Positions 19,701-26,805 of a stretch of DNA of 64,000 nucleotides are shown one piece after another. How positions within the stretch are numbered: position 1 is the first letter of the stretch; each line of letters opens with the position of its first letter. This stretch comes from Neobacillus muris. Lineage in GTDB: Bacteria; Bacillota; Bacilli; Bacillales; Cytobacillaceae. The translations under genes were made by a program, and so were the position numbers. The stretch spans positions 124,001 through 188,000 of the forward strand of contig NZ_CALPDF010000001.1 of NCBI RefSeq assembly GCF_943193175.1, read 5' to 3'. Below the pieces are notes generated by a model that made no database searches, was not told where the DNA came from, and saw nothing but the letters and a program-made list of their open reading frames with translations.

Positions 19701-20901
19701 CTTTAAAGTGAACACCCAGACCTACCCGCCGCTTGCAGAAAAGACAGAAATCAAGAATATCATCTCGACTCCAACTGGCGACCCTTATAAAGAAAAAGGA
19801 TTCACTTGGATGTCGAGCCCGTTAGCAAAGGAAAACAGCATCATCGAATATGCCCGGGAAAAGGACTACAGCAAGAAAGGGAAAAAGGCACTGGAAACCA
19901 TCAAGGGCTCATCCAGCAATCAAGTATTTGACGGTGAACAAGATCCAGCGAAAAATGGAATCGTCCGGGTCAATGAAGTGAAATTAACAAAGCTTCAGCA
20001 AAATACAACCTATGTATACCGTGTAGGAGATGGCGAAAACTGGTCCGACTGGCAGGAGTTCACTACTTTAGGCCGGAAGCAAAGCTTTGAATTTGCTGTA
20101 TTAGGGGACACGCAATCGCCAGCTGACCTGAGTGACTTCACAAAAATTCTTGGGAATTTGGAGAAAAAAGACCTGGCGTTCATGATTCATGTTGGTGATT
20201 TAATTGATGAATCCGCTAAGTTTAACCAATGGGATGGCGCCTTGAACGTATTAAGCGGCTACAGCAAGATCGGCTCAACCGACCTTGTGGCAGCACTGGG
20301 GAACCATGAATACATGGGGGATGCCGATGCCAGCCTCGCCAAGTCGATCTTTAACTCGCCAGAAAACGGGCCTGAGGCAGACAAAGGCGGAACATATTCG
20401 GTTGATTACAATAATATGCATATCAGCGTGCTCGGTTATACGGACAGCACCGAGGTGCTCGACCAGCAGCTCGAATGGCTGAAGCAGGATGTGGCGTCCT
20501 CCGACAAGCCATGGAAAATCCTTGTGACCCACAAACCACCCTATTACACCAATCCGTTTGGCGGAAATGAAATCATGAGGGAAAAACTGCCGCCGGTCGT
20601 GGATGAACTGGGAATTGATGTCGTATTCTCGGGGCATGACCACTCCTATGGCAGAACGAAAAAGATTAAAGCGGGTGCCGAGGATCCGCATGGAACCGTC
20701 TACGTGGTATCAGGCACAACCGGCAAAAAGCATTATGATGCCGTCGCCGATGAAAAATTTGACTTCGTCAATATGGAAAGCATTGCGATATCCCTGCAAG
20801 CAAAAGTAGACAAGGACAAACTCACCATCACCACTGTAACATCGGATGGAGAAACGATTGATCAATTTACTGTAGTAAATGAAGATTATTTCGAAGAGTG
20901 A
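16795..20901 (+). CDS. Secreted phosphodiester glycosidase-calcineurin-like phosphatase fusion
   Basis: The 1368-residue protein begins with a Sec signal peptide (RKGWKRR, hydrophobic core, about 30 residues). About residues 60-300 form a phosphodiester-glycosidase (NAGPA-like) domain with VNADFYN (about 120) and LDGGGSSTF (about 254). Then come Ig-like segments, a jelly-roll/carbohydrate-binding-like region (about 480-660), and a cohesin-like beta domain (about 760-880). A purple-acid-phosphatase-type FN3 domain (about 990-1090) precedes a metallophosphoesterase with LGDTQ, HVGDLID, GNHEY and SGHDHSYG. The first enzyme would uncap glycosyl phosphodiesters and the second would remove phosphate, plausibly from teichoic-acid or glycophosphate debris. 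No sortase motif was seen. Domain calls are by motif; the substrate is inferred. Confidence 0.85.
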   Translation: MRKGWKRRFLPVTLSMALVGSIISPSLTSALGSFDLNSPIVQTPINEYRTDLAPGVVEKHYSFEGKDGKKIESFVVDVDVHNPSAAIEAGTPNDGTAFGLQPVRQQAAAADSENHKVVAAVNADFYNMATGEPNGIVYKDGQAVKAQYTPSEKFFGITKSGEAVIGDGALYEGMKDQLQEALGGNAILVKNGQIYQTPQTGADREPRTAVGIKADGDVFFAVIDGRQEPYSAGISMPDLAQLMMDLGAVTALNLDGGGSSTFTTRELGGDQLEVDNSPSDRSERSVSNTWLIVSKEPSDHVFASAHIEPYDQSFTPGSAINFTAKGRDKSMASASLPSSGLNWEVSDPAYGTIDANGTFVSSGKTGQFEVILKNQGNEAGKSIIEIAQPDEMYFTASELTAAKNSEMDLSLIMNYQKREVNWNLQDLEFDIPEGMGTIDDSGILHTGDKTVSGTITASLKNTNLQAQIKVSVGKLPEVLFDFENGLGGWKSTVVGRGEKASLGLSAYPGPVRFGSQSLQFDFDLTNAQTGTTLGAYAGPGSNISIPDNPTGIGMWVYATPEAQGYWLRMNLVDGNGKTQTVNLTNETPGVNWTGWKYIEAEIPSSFTGPFKLSGTQTIRLMSTKSGITGPMSKGTIYIDNIRAVYGEKVDDLNPPEIQSINVDGQAFTTNTVNLKATVNEYENDPFKTGIDWEKIRVLVDGKDYSQAPGHFSYDMDGSVSLTGYKWADGTHQVTFIVPDKFGNQAIKTVYFSVNTGSAKMEVVKKQEHALLGDVFELVVKASSPAEISGSVMKIQVDKNYPVEGVTFSNGFHTSSYSYDDAAGILTLNLANSGETAAEAEAATIQIRIPASAQEGSKVAYEMLEGSLHYTSPKETNFVSTYSMVPGSADVIGAFTLTAEPILIGKPAVMKVKDIADQPVADAEIYAVIEGSKSAISLGKTDVNGTLKVDEITDEVKKISLYAVKDGKYSFKVNTQTYPPLAEKTEIKNIISTPTGDPYKEKGFTWMSSPLAKENSIIEYAREKDYSKKGKKALETIKGSSSNQVFDGEQDPAKNGIVRVNEVKLTKLQQNTTYVYRVGDGENWSDWQEFTTLGRKQSFEFAVLGDTQSPADLSDFTKILGNLEKKDLAFMIHVGDLIDESAKFNQWDGALNVLSGYSKIGSTDLVAALGNHEYMGDADASLAKSIFNSPENGPEADKGGTYSVDYNNMHISVLGYTDSTEVLDQQLEWLKQDVASSDKPWKILVTHKPPYYTNPFGGNEIMREKLPPVVDELGIDVVFSGHDHSYGRTKKIKAGAEDPHGTVYVVSGTTGKKHYDAVADEKFDFVNMESIAISLQAKVDKDKLTITTVTSDGETIDQFTVVNEDYFEE

Positions 20902-20972
20902 TTCGATATTTGAATGAAGATGGTTTGCTGATCCTTTTTTAGCAGCTATTCAGTCGAGCAACTTCTAGGAGG

Positions 20973-21025
20973 AAAAAAGGCGCAGTATCAAAAGGGGCCG
21001 CCCCTTAGACACAGCGCCTTTTTCT
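20973..21025 (+). terminator. Intrinsic terminator of the secreted fusion gene
   Basis: AAAAAAGGCGC and GCGCCTTTTTC form the outer stem, and GGGGC/GCCCC pair inside it. The structure ends in TTTTTC on the plus strand, about 70 bases after the stop codon. Confidence 0.8.
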
Positions 21026-21121
21026 ATTAAAAACAATTCACATTCCCTGCTATCCCAGCAGGACTTTTACTAAGAGCGATGAATATCATTATAAATTAAA
21101 TGATAGGAGGAAAGAATATCG

Positions 21122-21292
21122 ATGTCTGACTTTATTTTTCATATTGCCACTGTAGAAATACCAGTCACGAATTTACGCAAATCGATTGCATTTTATACGG
21201 ATATCTTAGGAGTGGAAGTGAAGCATGAAGAAGAATCAAAATCAATAGAACCGAAGGATACTATAAACGCTCCTGAAGCAAATAAAATCTAA
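21122..21292 (+). pseudogene. Truncated VOC (glyoxalase-fold) gene, N-terminal fragment
   Basis: An ATG behind AGGAGG opens a 56-codon frame beginning MSDFIFHIATVEIPVTNL, then RKSIAFYTDILGVEV. This is the first beta-alpha-beta strand set of VOC-family proteins (IPVTNLxxSxxFYxxxLGxxV). The frame then reads unrelated charged sequence and stops. A functional VOC protein needs about 110-130 residues, so at least half is missing. The fragment is joined almost directly to the next gene, consistent with an internal deletion. It could still be translated. Confidence 0.65.
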
Positions 21293-21329
21293 CATGTATC
21301 GGATTACTATTCATGAGGAGTGTTCGTTG

Positions 21330-21923
21330 ATGGCAAATAGCAGACTGAATCCTAAGGTGGATGCATTTTTAATGAAAGCAAAAAAGTGGCAGGAAGAATA
21401 TGAGAAGTTGAGAAATATCGTCCTTGACTGCGGGCTGACCGAAGAGTTTAAGTGGATGCATCCATGTTACACGTTTAAAAATAAAAACGTGGTTTTAATA
21501 CATGGATTTAAAGAATATTGTGCACTCCTGTTTCACAAAGGTGCCTTATTGCAGGATCCTAATGGAATTCTCATCCAGCAGACGGAGAATGTCCAAGCGG
21601 CGCGCCAGATTCGGTTCACCCATGTTCAGGAAATCATGGAACTGGAACCCGTCTTGAAGGCCTATATTCTTGCAGCCATTAAAGTGGAAAAAGCTGGACT
21701 GAAAGTGAATTTTAAAACGAAGGACGAATACGTCATTCCTGAAGAATTTCAAAGGAAGTTGGATGAGATCCCTGCTTTGAAAATGGCCTTTGAAGCATTG
21801 ACGCCGGGACGGCAAAAAGCATATATCCATTATTTTTCTCAAGCCAAACAACCCAAGACCCGGGAGTCAAGGGTTGAAAAATATATGCCGCAAATTCTCA
21901 ATGGAAAGGGATTAAATGATTAA
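21330..21923 (+). CDS. YdeI-type DUF1801/OmpD-associated family protein
   Basis: The protein of 197 residues has a DUF1801-like iron-transport-associated fold in its N-terminal half (NPKVDAFLMKAKKWQEEYEKLRNIVLDCGL, EEFKWMHPCYTF). Its C-terminal tail is an OmpD-associated-type segment (IPEEFQRKLDEIPALKMAFEALTPGRQKAYIHYFSQAKQPKTRESRVEKYMPQIL, read as separate motifs). It matches the B. subtilis YdeI family as I recall it; function unknown, cytoplasmic. The ATG at 21330 has GGAG nine bases upstream and is preferred over 21294. It follows the truncated VOC gene closely and may share its promoter. Confidence 0.8.
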   Translation: MANSRLNPKVDAFLMKAKKWQEEYEKLRNIVLDCGLTEEFKWMHPCYTFKNKNVVLIHGFKEYCALLFHKGALLQDPNGILIQQTENVQAARQIRFTHVQEIMELEPVLKAYILAAIKVEKAGLKVNFKTKDEYVIPEEFQRKLDEIPALKMAFEALTPGRQKAYIHYFSQAKQPKTRESRVEKYMPQILNGKGLND

Positions 21924-22057
21924 ATCAAACGATGCAGTCATAAATCTTAGGACCGATAGCCAAAACCGCCATTGCGTTTCTCCCTCATTTTGGAAACGAC
22001 TAAATTTGTAGAAATCTAGTATAATAGTCGTAGGAAACTCCTTAAGGGGGAAACATC

Positions 22058-22786
22058 ATGGAGAAAGACACAAAGTTGTCCAAAGGTGATTTGGATTATA
22101 TTATTAACCAATTGAAGCAACCCCAGAAAGAGTCAGCTTCAACCATTGCCGTGCAGCCTAGACTAACTCATTTTAATAGATCATTTTCAGCCAAACCTTG
22201 GCTTATGGGGTTGATCTTTGGGGTTATACTTGCCCTTGCGGCTATATTTACTTGGCAATTCTATTCCCAAAAGGCAGAAACGTTGAAAAACGGTTCTGCA
22301 GTGGAAAGCGTCAAGAAGCTGTCCAAATTAGCCACAGCACAAGGCCATATCAAAACGATTATATCCAAAGAAGATAATGAACTATTCGGAAAAGAGATTT
22401 CCTTTAATTTTCCTGGATCAAAGCGTACCCTATTTTTGGTTGTTCCGGCAGACGTCACGGCAGGTGTTGATCTAGAGCATCTTACTAAAAAGGACATCAC
22501 CATCGATGACAAAACCAAAACCATTACGATGAAGCTGCCGCATGCGGCGATTATCCAGGAGCCGTCTCTCGACTTGAAAAACATTCAAACCTTTTCAGAA
22601 GAAGGAATCTTCCGCAGTGATGTGTCATGGGACGAAGGCTTCGAGCTCGCGGACCTCGCGAAACAGCGGGTTGAAGAGGAAGCGATTAATTCAGGGCTGC
22701 TGAAAACGGCAGAAACCAATGCCCGCGTTACTTTGCAGGATTTTTTCAAGAATCTGGGATATAGCGTAGAGGTTACGTTTCAATAA
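22058..22786 (+). CDS. DUF4230 membrane-anchored protein
   Basis: The 242-residue protein has a cytoplasmic N-terminus of about 45 residues, one TM segment (about 47-68, PWLMGLIFGVILALAAIFTWQFY), and an extracytoplasmic domain of about 170 residues. The domain is rich in beta strands with a terminal helix (ARVTLQDFFKNLGY), the DUF4230 pattern. Its function is not known. It is monocistronic, preceded by AAGGGGG and followed by a strong terminator. DUF4230 assignment is by sequence pattern only. Confidence 0.75.
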   Translation: MEKDTKLSKGDLDYIINQLKQPQKESASTIAVQPRLTHFNRSFSAKPWLMGLIFGVILALAAIFTWQFYSQKAETLKNGSAVESVKKLSKLATAQGHIKTIISKEDNELFGKEISFNFPGSKRTLFLVVPADVTAGVDLEHLTKKDITIDDKTKTITMKLPHAAIIQEPSLDLKNIQTFSEEGIFRSDVSWDEGFELADLAKQRVEEEAINSGLLKTAETNARVTLQDFFKNLGYSVEVTFQ

Positions 22787-22791
22787 ACATA

Positions 22792-22820
22792 AAAAAGAGC
22801 TAATCAGATTAGCTCTTTTT
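22792..22820 (+). terminator. Intrinsic terminator of the DUF4230 gene
   Basis: A perfect 13-bp inverted repeat (AAAAAGAGCTAAT and ATTAGCTCTTTTT) with a 3-base loop and terminal T-run lies five bases after the stop codon. Confidence 0.9.
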
Positions 22821-22896
22821 CATTAACCTATGTGGGTTTTCCTCACTTACCATTCTCCTTTTTTTCATTGGAGCATGATATGATCAAAAATCCAAA

Positions 22897-23919
22897 TTAT
22901 CGAATGCTATAGGCAGGAGCTACCGGACGGGGAGTCAGCGGCTTTCCTCCTAACGCAATCGAAGCTTCACTAGCCCAATAAGGACTGCGGAGCATGCCTC
23001 GGCCAACAGCAACCAAATCTGCTTTCCCCTCACGGACAGCCTCATCCGCTAATTTCGGGTCCTCCATTCTGCCGACTGCAATCACAGGGATATTCAAGGC
23101 AGCTTTAATGGCTTGTGCCAAATCGAGCTGATATGCTGGACCCGCTGATGCTGGACCCGATGTCCCTTCTCCGCCTGACGAAACATGAATTATGTCAACT
23201 CCGGCTTCATGGTAGCGTTTTGCCAGGTCAATGGCATAATCAATCCCATAACCGCCTTCGGTATACTCAGTGGCAGAAATTCTCATCATTAATGGCATTG
23301 ATTCCGGCATGACGCGCCTTGCTGCCTGGATAATCTCGACACCAAAGCGGGCTTTATCCTCACCGTAAACGTCCGAACGTTTATTGGTTAATGGTGATTG
23401 GAACTGGTGAATCAGGTAACCGTGGGCACCATGGATCTCGATCGTATCCACCCCAGCCTTGATCGCCCGCTCGAAGGCCGCTTCAAACTTGCCAACCATG
23501 GCTTTCACTTCATCGGTTGTTAATTCCCGAGGCTGTTTGTATTGTTCAGAAAAACGGATTGCCGATGAGGAAACAGGCTGGTCCGCATCTTCCGCTTTTC
23601 TTCCGGCATGGGCAATCTGAATTCCCACCTTAGCTCCATAGCTTTGGCATACCTCAATGATTCTTTTAAAAGCAGGAATGTGTTCATCAGACCACAACCC
23701 TAGATCATAATCGGTAATTCGTCCATCAGGTTCGACATCGGTCATCTCCATGATGATGAGGCCGGCACCGCCAGCTGCACGGCTTGTATAATGCGTAAAA
23801 TGCCAATCATTTGGCTTCCCGTCCTTTGCTTGGACCGAATACTGGCACATTGGAGGCATGACAATCCGATTTTTTAAACTTAATCCTTTGTATTCAAATG
23901 GCTCCAATAAAGAAGGCAT
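22897..23919 (-). CDS. namA: NADPH dehydrogenase, old yellow enzyme family
   Basis: The 340-residue protein matches NamA/YqjM, an FMN-containing ene-reductase that reduces alpha,beta-unsaturated aldehydes and ketones and some nitro compounds with NADPH. The opening LLEPFEYKGLSLKNRIVMPPMCQYS contains the Cys that tunes flavin potential in YqjM. HAGRKA and EIHGAHGYLIHQFQSPLTNKR hold the substrate-binding His pair and flavin contacts, and VGRGMLRSPYW is the C-terminal Arg finger region. Length is normal. It is a single gene. The closest homologue is in Bacillus, where it responds to oxidative or electrophile stress. Confidence 0.93.
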   Translation of the reverse strand: MPSLLEPFEYKGLSLKNRIVMPPMCQYSVQAKDGKPNDWHFTHYTSRAAGGAGLIIMEMTDVEPDGRITDYDLGLWSDEHIPAFKRIIEVCQSYGAKVGIQIAHAGRKAEDADQPVSSSAIRFSEQYKQPRELTTDEVKAMVGKFEAAFERAIKAGVDTIEIHGAHGYLIHQFQSPLTNKRSDVYGEDKARFGVEIIQAARRVMPESMPLMMRISATEYTEGGYGIDYAIDLAKRYHEAGVDIIHVSSGGEGTSGPASAGPAYQLDLAQAIKAALNIPVIAVGRMEDPKLADEAVREGKADLVAVGRGMLRSPYWASEASIALGGKPLTPRPVAPAYSIR

Positions 23920-24135
23920 GTAATCTCTTCCTTTCTGCTGCTAAATTCCCCTTCCACAAAACGGAAGGATATGAATTTTTTACACCCATTCGGGGAAATC
24001 GTCAAACAATCCGCTTACCTAGATATTCTGTTCATTCGGCCCCATCACAATTCAGGGAGATCTCCAGGCCTTCAAATTGGTCAATCCGATAAAGAAAATG
24101 AGAGGATCTTCAGCCGTCCCGCTCTATCATCTGTT

Positions 24136-26469
24136 TTAAAAAAATTGAAAGTTGTTTCGTCCTTTTTCCTTGGCCTTATACAGCGCCAAATCAGCATGTT
24201 TGAGAAGCTGCTTTGCTCGATTTCCATCCTCAGGATATAGAGAAATCCCCATACTTGAAGTCGTTTGGATAATCTGGTCCCCAATGTTCCATGGGTCCAG
24301 CATCGCCTCTCTTATTCTTTCGGCCACTTGGATGGCATCGTCCTTGTGAAGAATTTTGGGAAGCAGAACGATAAATTCGTCTCCCCCCAATCTGGCCGCC
24401 ATATCACTTTCACGCAGGCAGCTCTTGATTCGTCGGGCAAACTGTTGGAGGAGTTCATCCCCTGCATCATGACCCAATGTGTCATTAATCATCTTAAATT
24501 TATCCAAATCCATCAGTATGACAGCCAGCATTTGCTGATAGCGCTCCGCTTCCTTTATGGATTGTTCAAGATACTGGATCACAAATCGGCGGTTCGGAAG
24601 CCCCGTCAACGGATCCTGATAAGCCATCTGCTCCAGTTTTTCTTGATAGAGACGCCTTTCCATAATATTTCGGCTGTTCAACACCATACGCTTGACCTTG
24701 CCTGTTTCATTAAAAATAACCGTTCCGTGTGTTTCCACCCAAATCCACTGCCCGCTTTTTGACAGTTTACGCAATTCCATGCTGAAGTTCTCACCTTTTT
24801 GAATCGCCTCCGTTAACCGGCCCATAAATACCACGGAATCATCCGGATGGATCCACTGTCCTAAATGTTTTCCGACCAATTCCTCTTCATTGAATCCAAG
24901 CGTGGTTTTATGTGAAGGTGATGCATACAAGATGATTCCATCGTCATCGACCAATTTGATCATATCTTGGGAGTAATCAGCAATCAGGCGATATTTTTCT
25001 TCACTTTCCCTTAACGCAGCCTCTGCCATGAAACGCTGGGTGATATCACGTGAAACAGCTAATAGATCCTTCACCTGGCCGTTACTTTCAATAATTGGCA
25101 AAATATCTGTATCAAAGTAGAAATACTGATGGAGGTCATTCCTTTTTCGCAGTACGATATTCTCTGGTGCTTTGGCCGTTCTGACATCTGCCAGGACTTG
25201 CTGTACCTGATGATGTTCATCAGGATGAACGAGATAGGTGGCCGCTTGTCCAACATATGTTTGTGGAGGGATTCCCAGAACAGTCCCGTAGGATGGAGAG
25301 GCATATTTAACATGGTTATCTGCCCCGACTACCGCAATTAAATCCATCATATTTTCCGCAATTAATCGATAGTTGTCCTCGCTTTTCCGCAAGGCTGCCT
25401 CCGCATTTTTCCTCCTGGTAATATCATGAACCATCATAAGAACGGCCACTTCAGAACCGTAGGTTAAAGAAATTCCAGTCACTTCCACATCGATAACGTC
25501 TCCATCCAAACGGACCACTCGTTCCTCAGCTGGCGGGACAAAGGTGCCAGGCGCTGTTAATTGGTCAATACGTTTTTTCACCATGTCGACATATTCCGGC
25601 GGCGAGAAATCGACAATCGATTTTCCAATCAACTCAAGATGGCCGCTTGCTCCGACTAGTTCTGTGAATGCAGGGTTAACAAATCTGATTCTGCCCTCTT
25701 GATGGACAACCATGGGAATCGGAGACAATTTGACAAGACGCTTGTAACGCTCTTCACTTTCTCGCAAGGCTTGAATCGTTTGATTGCTTTCTGTAATATC
25801 TTTTATTATCCCATATAAACCAAGCGTTTCCTTTCCGCGGATCATCGGAACCAATTTGACCTGTATCTCACGCCTCCGTCCATCCTTGCGAATAAACGCC
25901 GTATCAAACACTTGGGTCACTCCATCGAGCGCTTGTTGAAAGCACCTTTTTATCCACTCCATCTCAGACGAATCTGCCAGTGGCAAGAAAGAGGAGTTGA
26001 CCAGTTCCGACGCGGCATACCCCGTAATATGAGCCAGTGCGGGGTTCATGCGAAGAAGGATCCCCTCCCGGTTGAGGGTAAACATCCCATCCGGATTATA
26101 TTCAAACAGCGATTTATAGCGAGTCTCTTCCCATTGTGCTGCACGAATCACCATTCGATGATGGATAATGGAAGTGCTCAAGGTAATCAGGACGATAAAA
26201 AAAGCCAATAAAAGAAACGCGGTTCCTAATCGATCTGAATAAACAATTTCAATGATGCTGCCCATACGGAGCTCTGGACTGAGCAATAGGGTAATCAGCA
26301 AAGCACAAAGTCCGACTCCAAGCATCAATGTGACGGCCCAGTGCCATATTTTCTTGGCCTTGCTTTCGGACTTTGTCATCCTTTTGACTATATCTAAGAC
26401 GGTATAAGAGGCTATAATAGCAATTACTATCGAAAGCGCGATATAAGGAATATGGTAGGTTTCTGTCAT
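24136..26469 (-). CDS. Membrane PAS-GGDEF diguanylate cyclase with degenerate MHYT-like N-terminus
   Basis: The 777-residue protein has three N-terminal TM segments (about 8-27, 42-64, 80-103), four successive PAS domains (about 118-230, 240-355, 365-480, 490-605) and a C-terminal GGDEF domain (about 610-777). The active-site GGDEF is intact, and RESD five residues before it forms an RxxD inhibitory site, so it should make c-di-GMP and be product-inhibited. No EAL domain is present. The first TM pair (ALSIVIAIIASYTVLDIV) resembles the start of MHYT sensors, but the Met-His-Tyr motif is missing. The c-di-GMP-I riboswitch at 32.3 kb is a possible responder. Confidence 0.9.
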   Translation of the reverse strand: MTETYHIPYIALSIVIAIIASYTVLDIVKRMTKSESKAKKIWHWAVTLMLGVGLCALLITLLLSPELRMGSIIEIVYSDRLGTAFLLLAFFIVLITLSTSIIHHRMVIRAAQWEETRYKSLFEYNPDGMFTLNREGILLRMNPALAHITGYAASELVNSSFLPLADSSEMEWIKRCFQQALDGVTQVFDTAFIRKDGRRREIQVKLVPMIRGKETLGLYGIIKDITESNQTIQALRESEERYKRLVKLSPIPMVVHQEGRIRFVNPAFTELVGASGHLELIGKSIVDFSPPEYVDMVKKRIDQLTAPGTFVPPAEERVVRLDGDVIDVEVTGISLTYGSEVAVLMMVHDITRRKNAEAALRKSEDNYRLIAENMMDLIAVVGADNHVKYASPSYGTVLGIPPQTYVGQAATYLVHPDEHHQVQQVLADVRTAKAPENIVLRKRNDLHQYFYFDTDILPIIESNGQVKDLLAVSRDITQRFMAEAALRESEEKYRLIADYSQDMIKLVDDDGIILYASPSHKTTLGFNEEELVGKHLGQWIHPDDSVVFMGRLTEAIQKGENFSMELRKLSKSGQWIWVETHGTVIFNETGKVKRMVLNSRNIMERRLYQEKLEQMAYQDPLTGLPNRRFVIQYLEQSIKEAERYQQMLAVILMDLDKFKMINDTLGHDAGDELLQQFARRIKSCLRESDMAARLGGDEFIVLLPKILHKDDAIQVAERIREAMLDPWNIGDQIIQTTSSMGISLYPEDGNRAKQLLKHADLALYKAKEKGRNNFQFF

Positions 26470-26805
26470 TTTACACCTTCTTTTCAGGGAAATTAGGTGC
26501 CAAAGTTTGTGAATTCCTCCTTGGCACCCTCCATTTCACGCCTATTGAGTAATCTTGTCCATGTTCACACTTGAAGAAAGTATTTAGACAGGGAAGAATC
26601 CATGAAACACCTTCTTTATGATTGTCGTTTGAAAAGAAAGAAGCATGGGAACCGTGCTTAAACTTCATTCACTGGAAGCGGGCACTAAAGACTGTTCCTA
26701 TGCTTAAAAGGGAAGGGTGTAATGAATGTCAAAATGAATTAACGATTATATTTTTTGAGTAAACTCATCCCCTTGCTATCGATCATTATAGGGGAAGGGA
26801 GTAAT
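26470..26805. other. Intergenic region between the diguanylate cyclase and pyruvate oxidase genes
   Basis: No convincing ORF is present. A hairpin with arms AGGTGCCAA and TTGGCACCC lies at 26489-26527, just upstream of the cyclase start on the minus strand. CCCCTT...AAGGGG-type complementarity near 26771-26800 may be the pyruvate oxidase terminator. I recognise no riboswitch here. Confidence 0.5.

Noticed and set aside
23971..24240. Plus-strand ORF starting MNFLHPFGEIVKQSAYLDIL between namA and the cyclase gene
   Set aside because: The first 30-40 codons look somewhat protein-like, but the frame runs into the 3' end of the cyclase gene on the other strand, its ribosome site abuts the ATG, and I recognise no family. 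It might be a gene remnant.
26471..26668. Minus-strand ORF of 65 codons upstream of the diguanylate cyclase
   Set aside because: No ribosome site at the start and no recognisable motif; it overlaps a hairpin region and most likely is untranslated leader.
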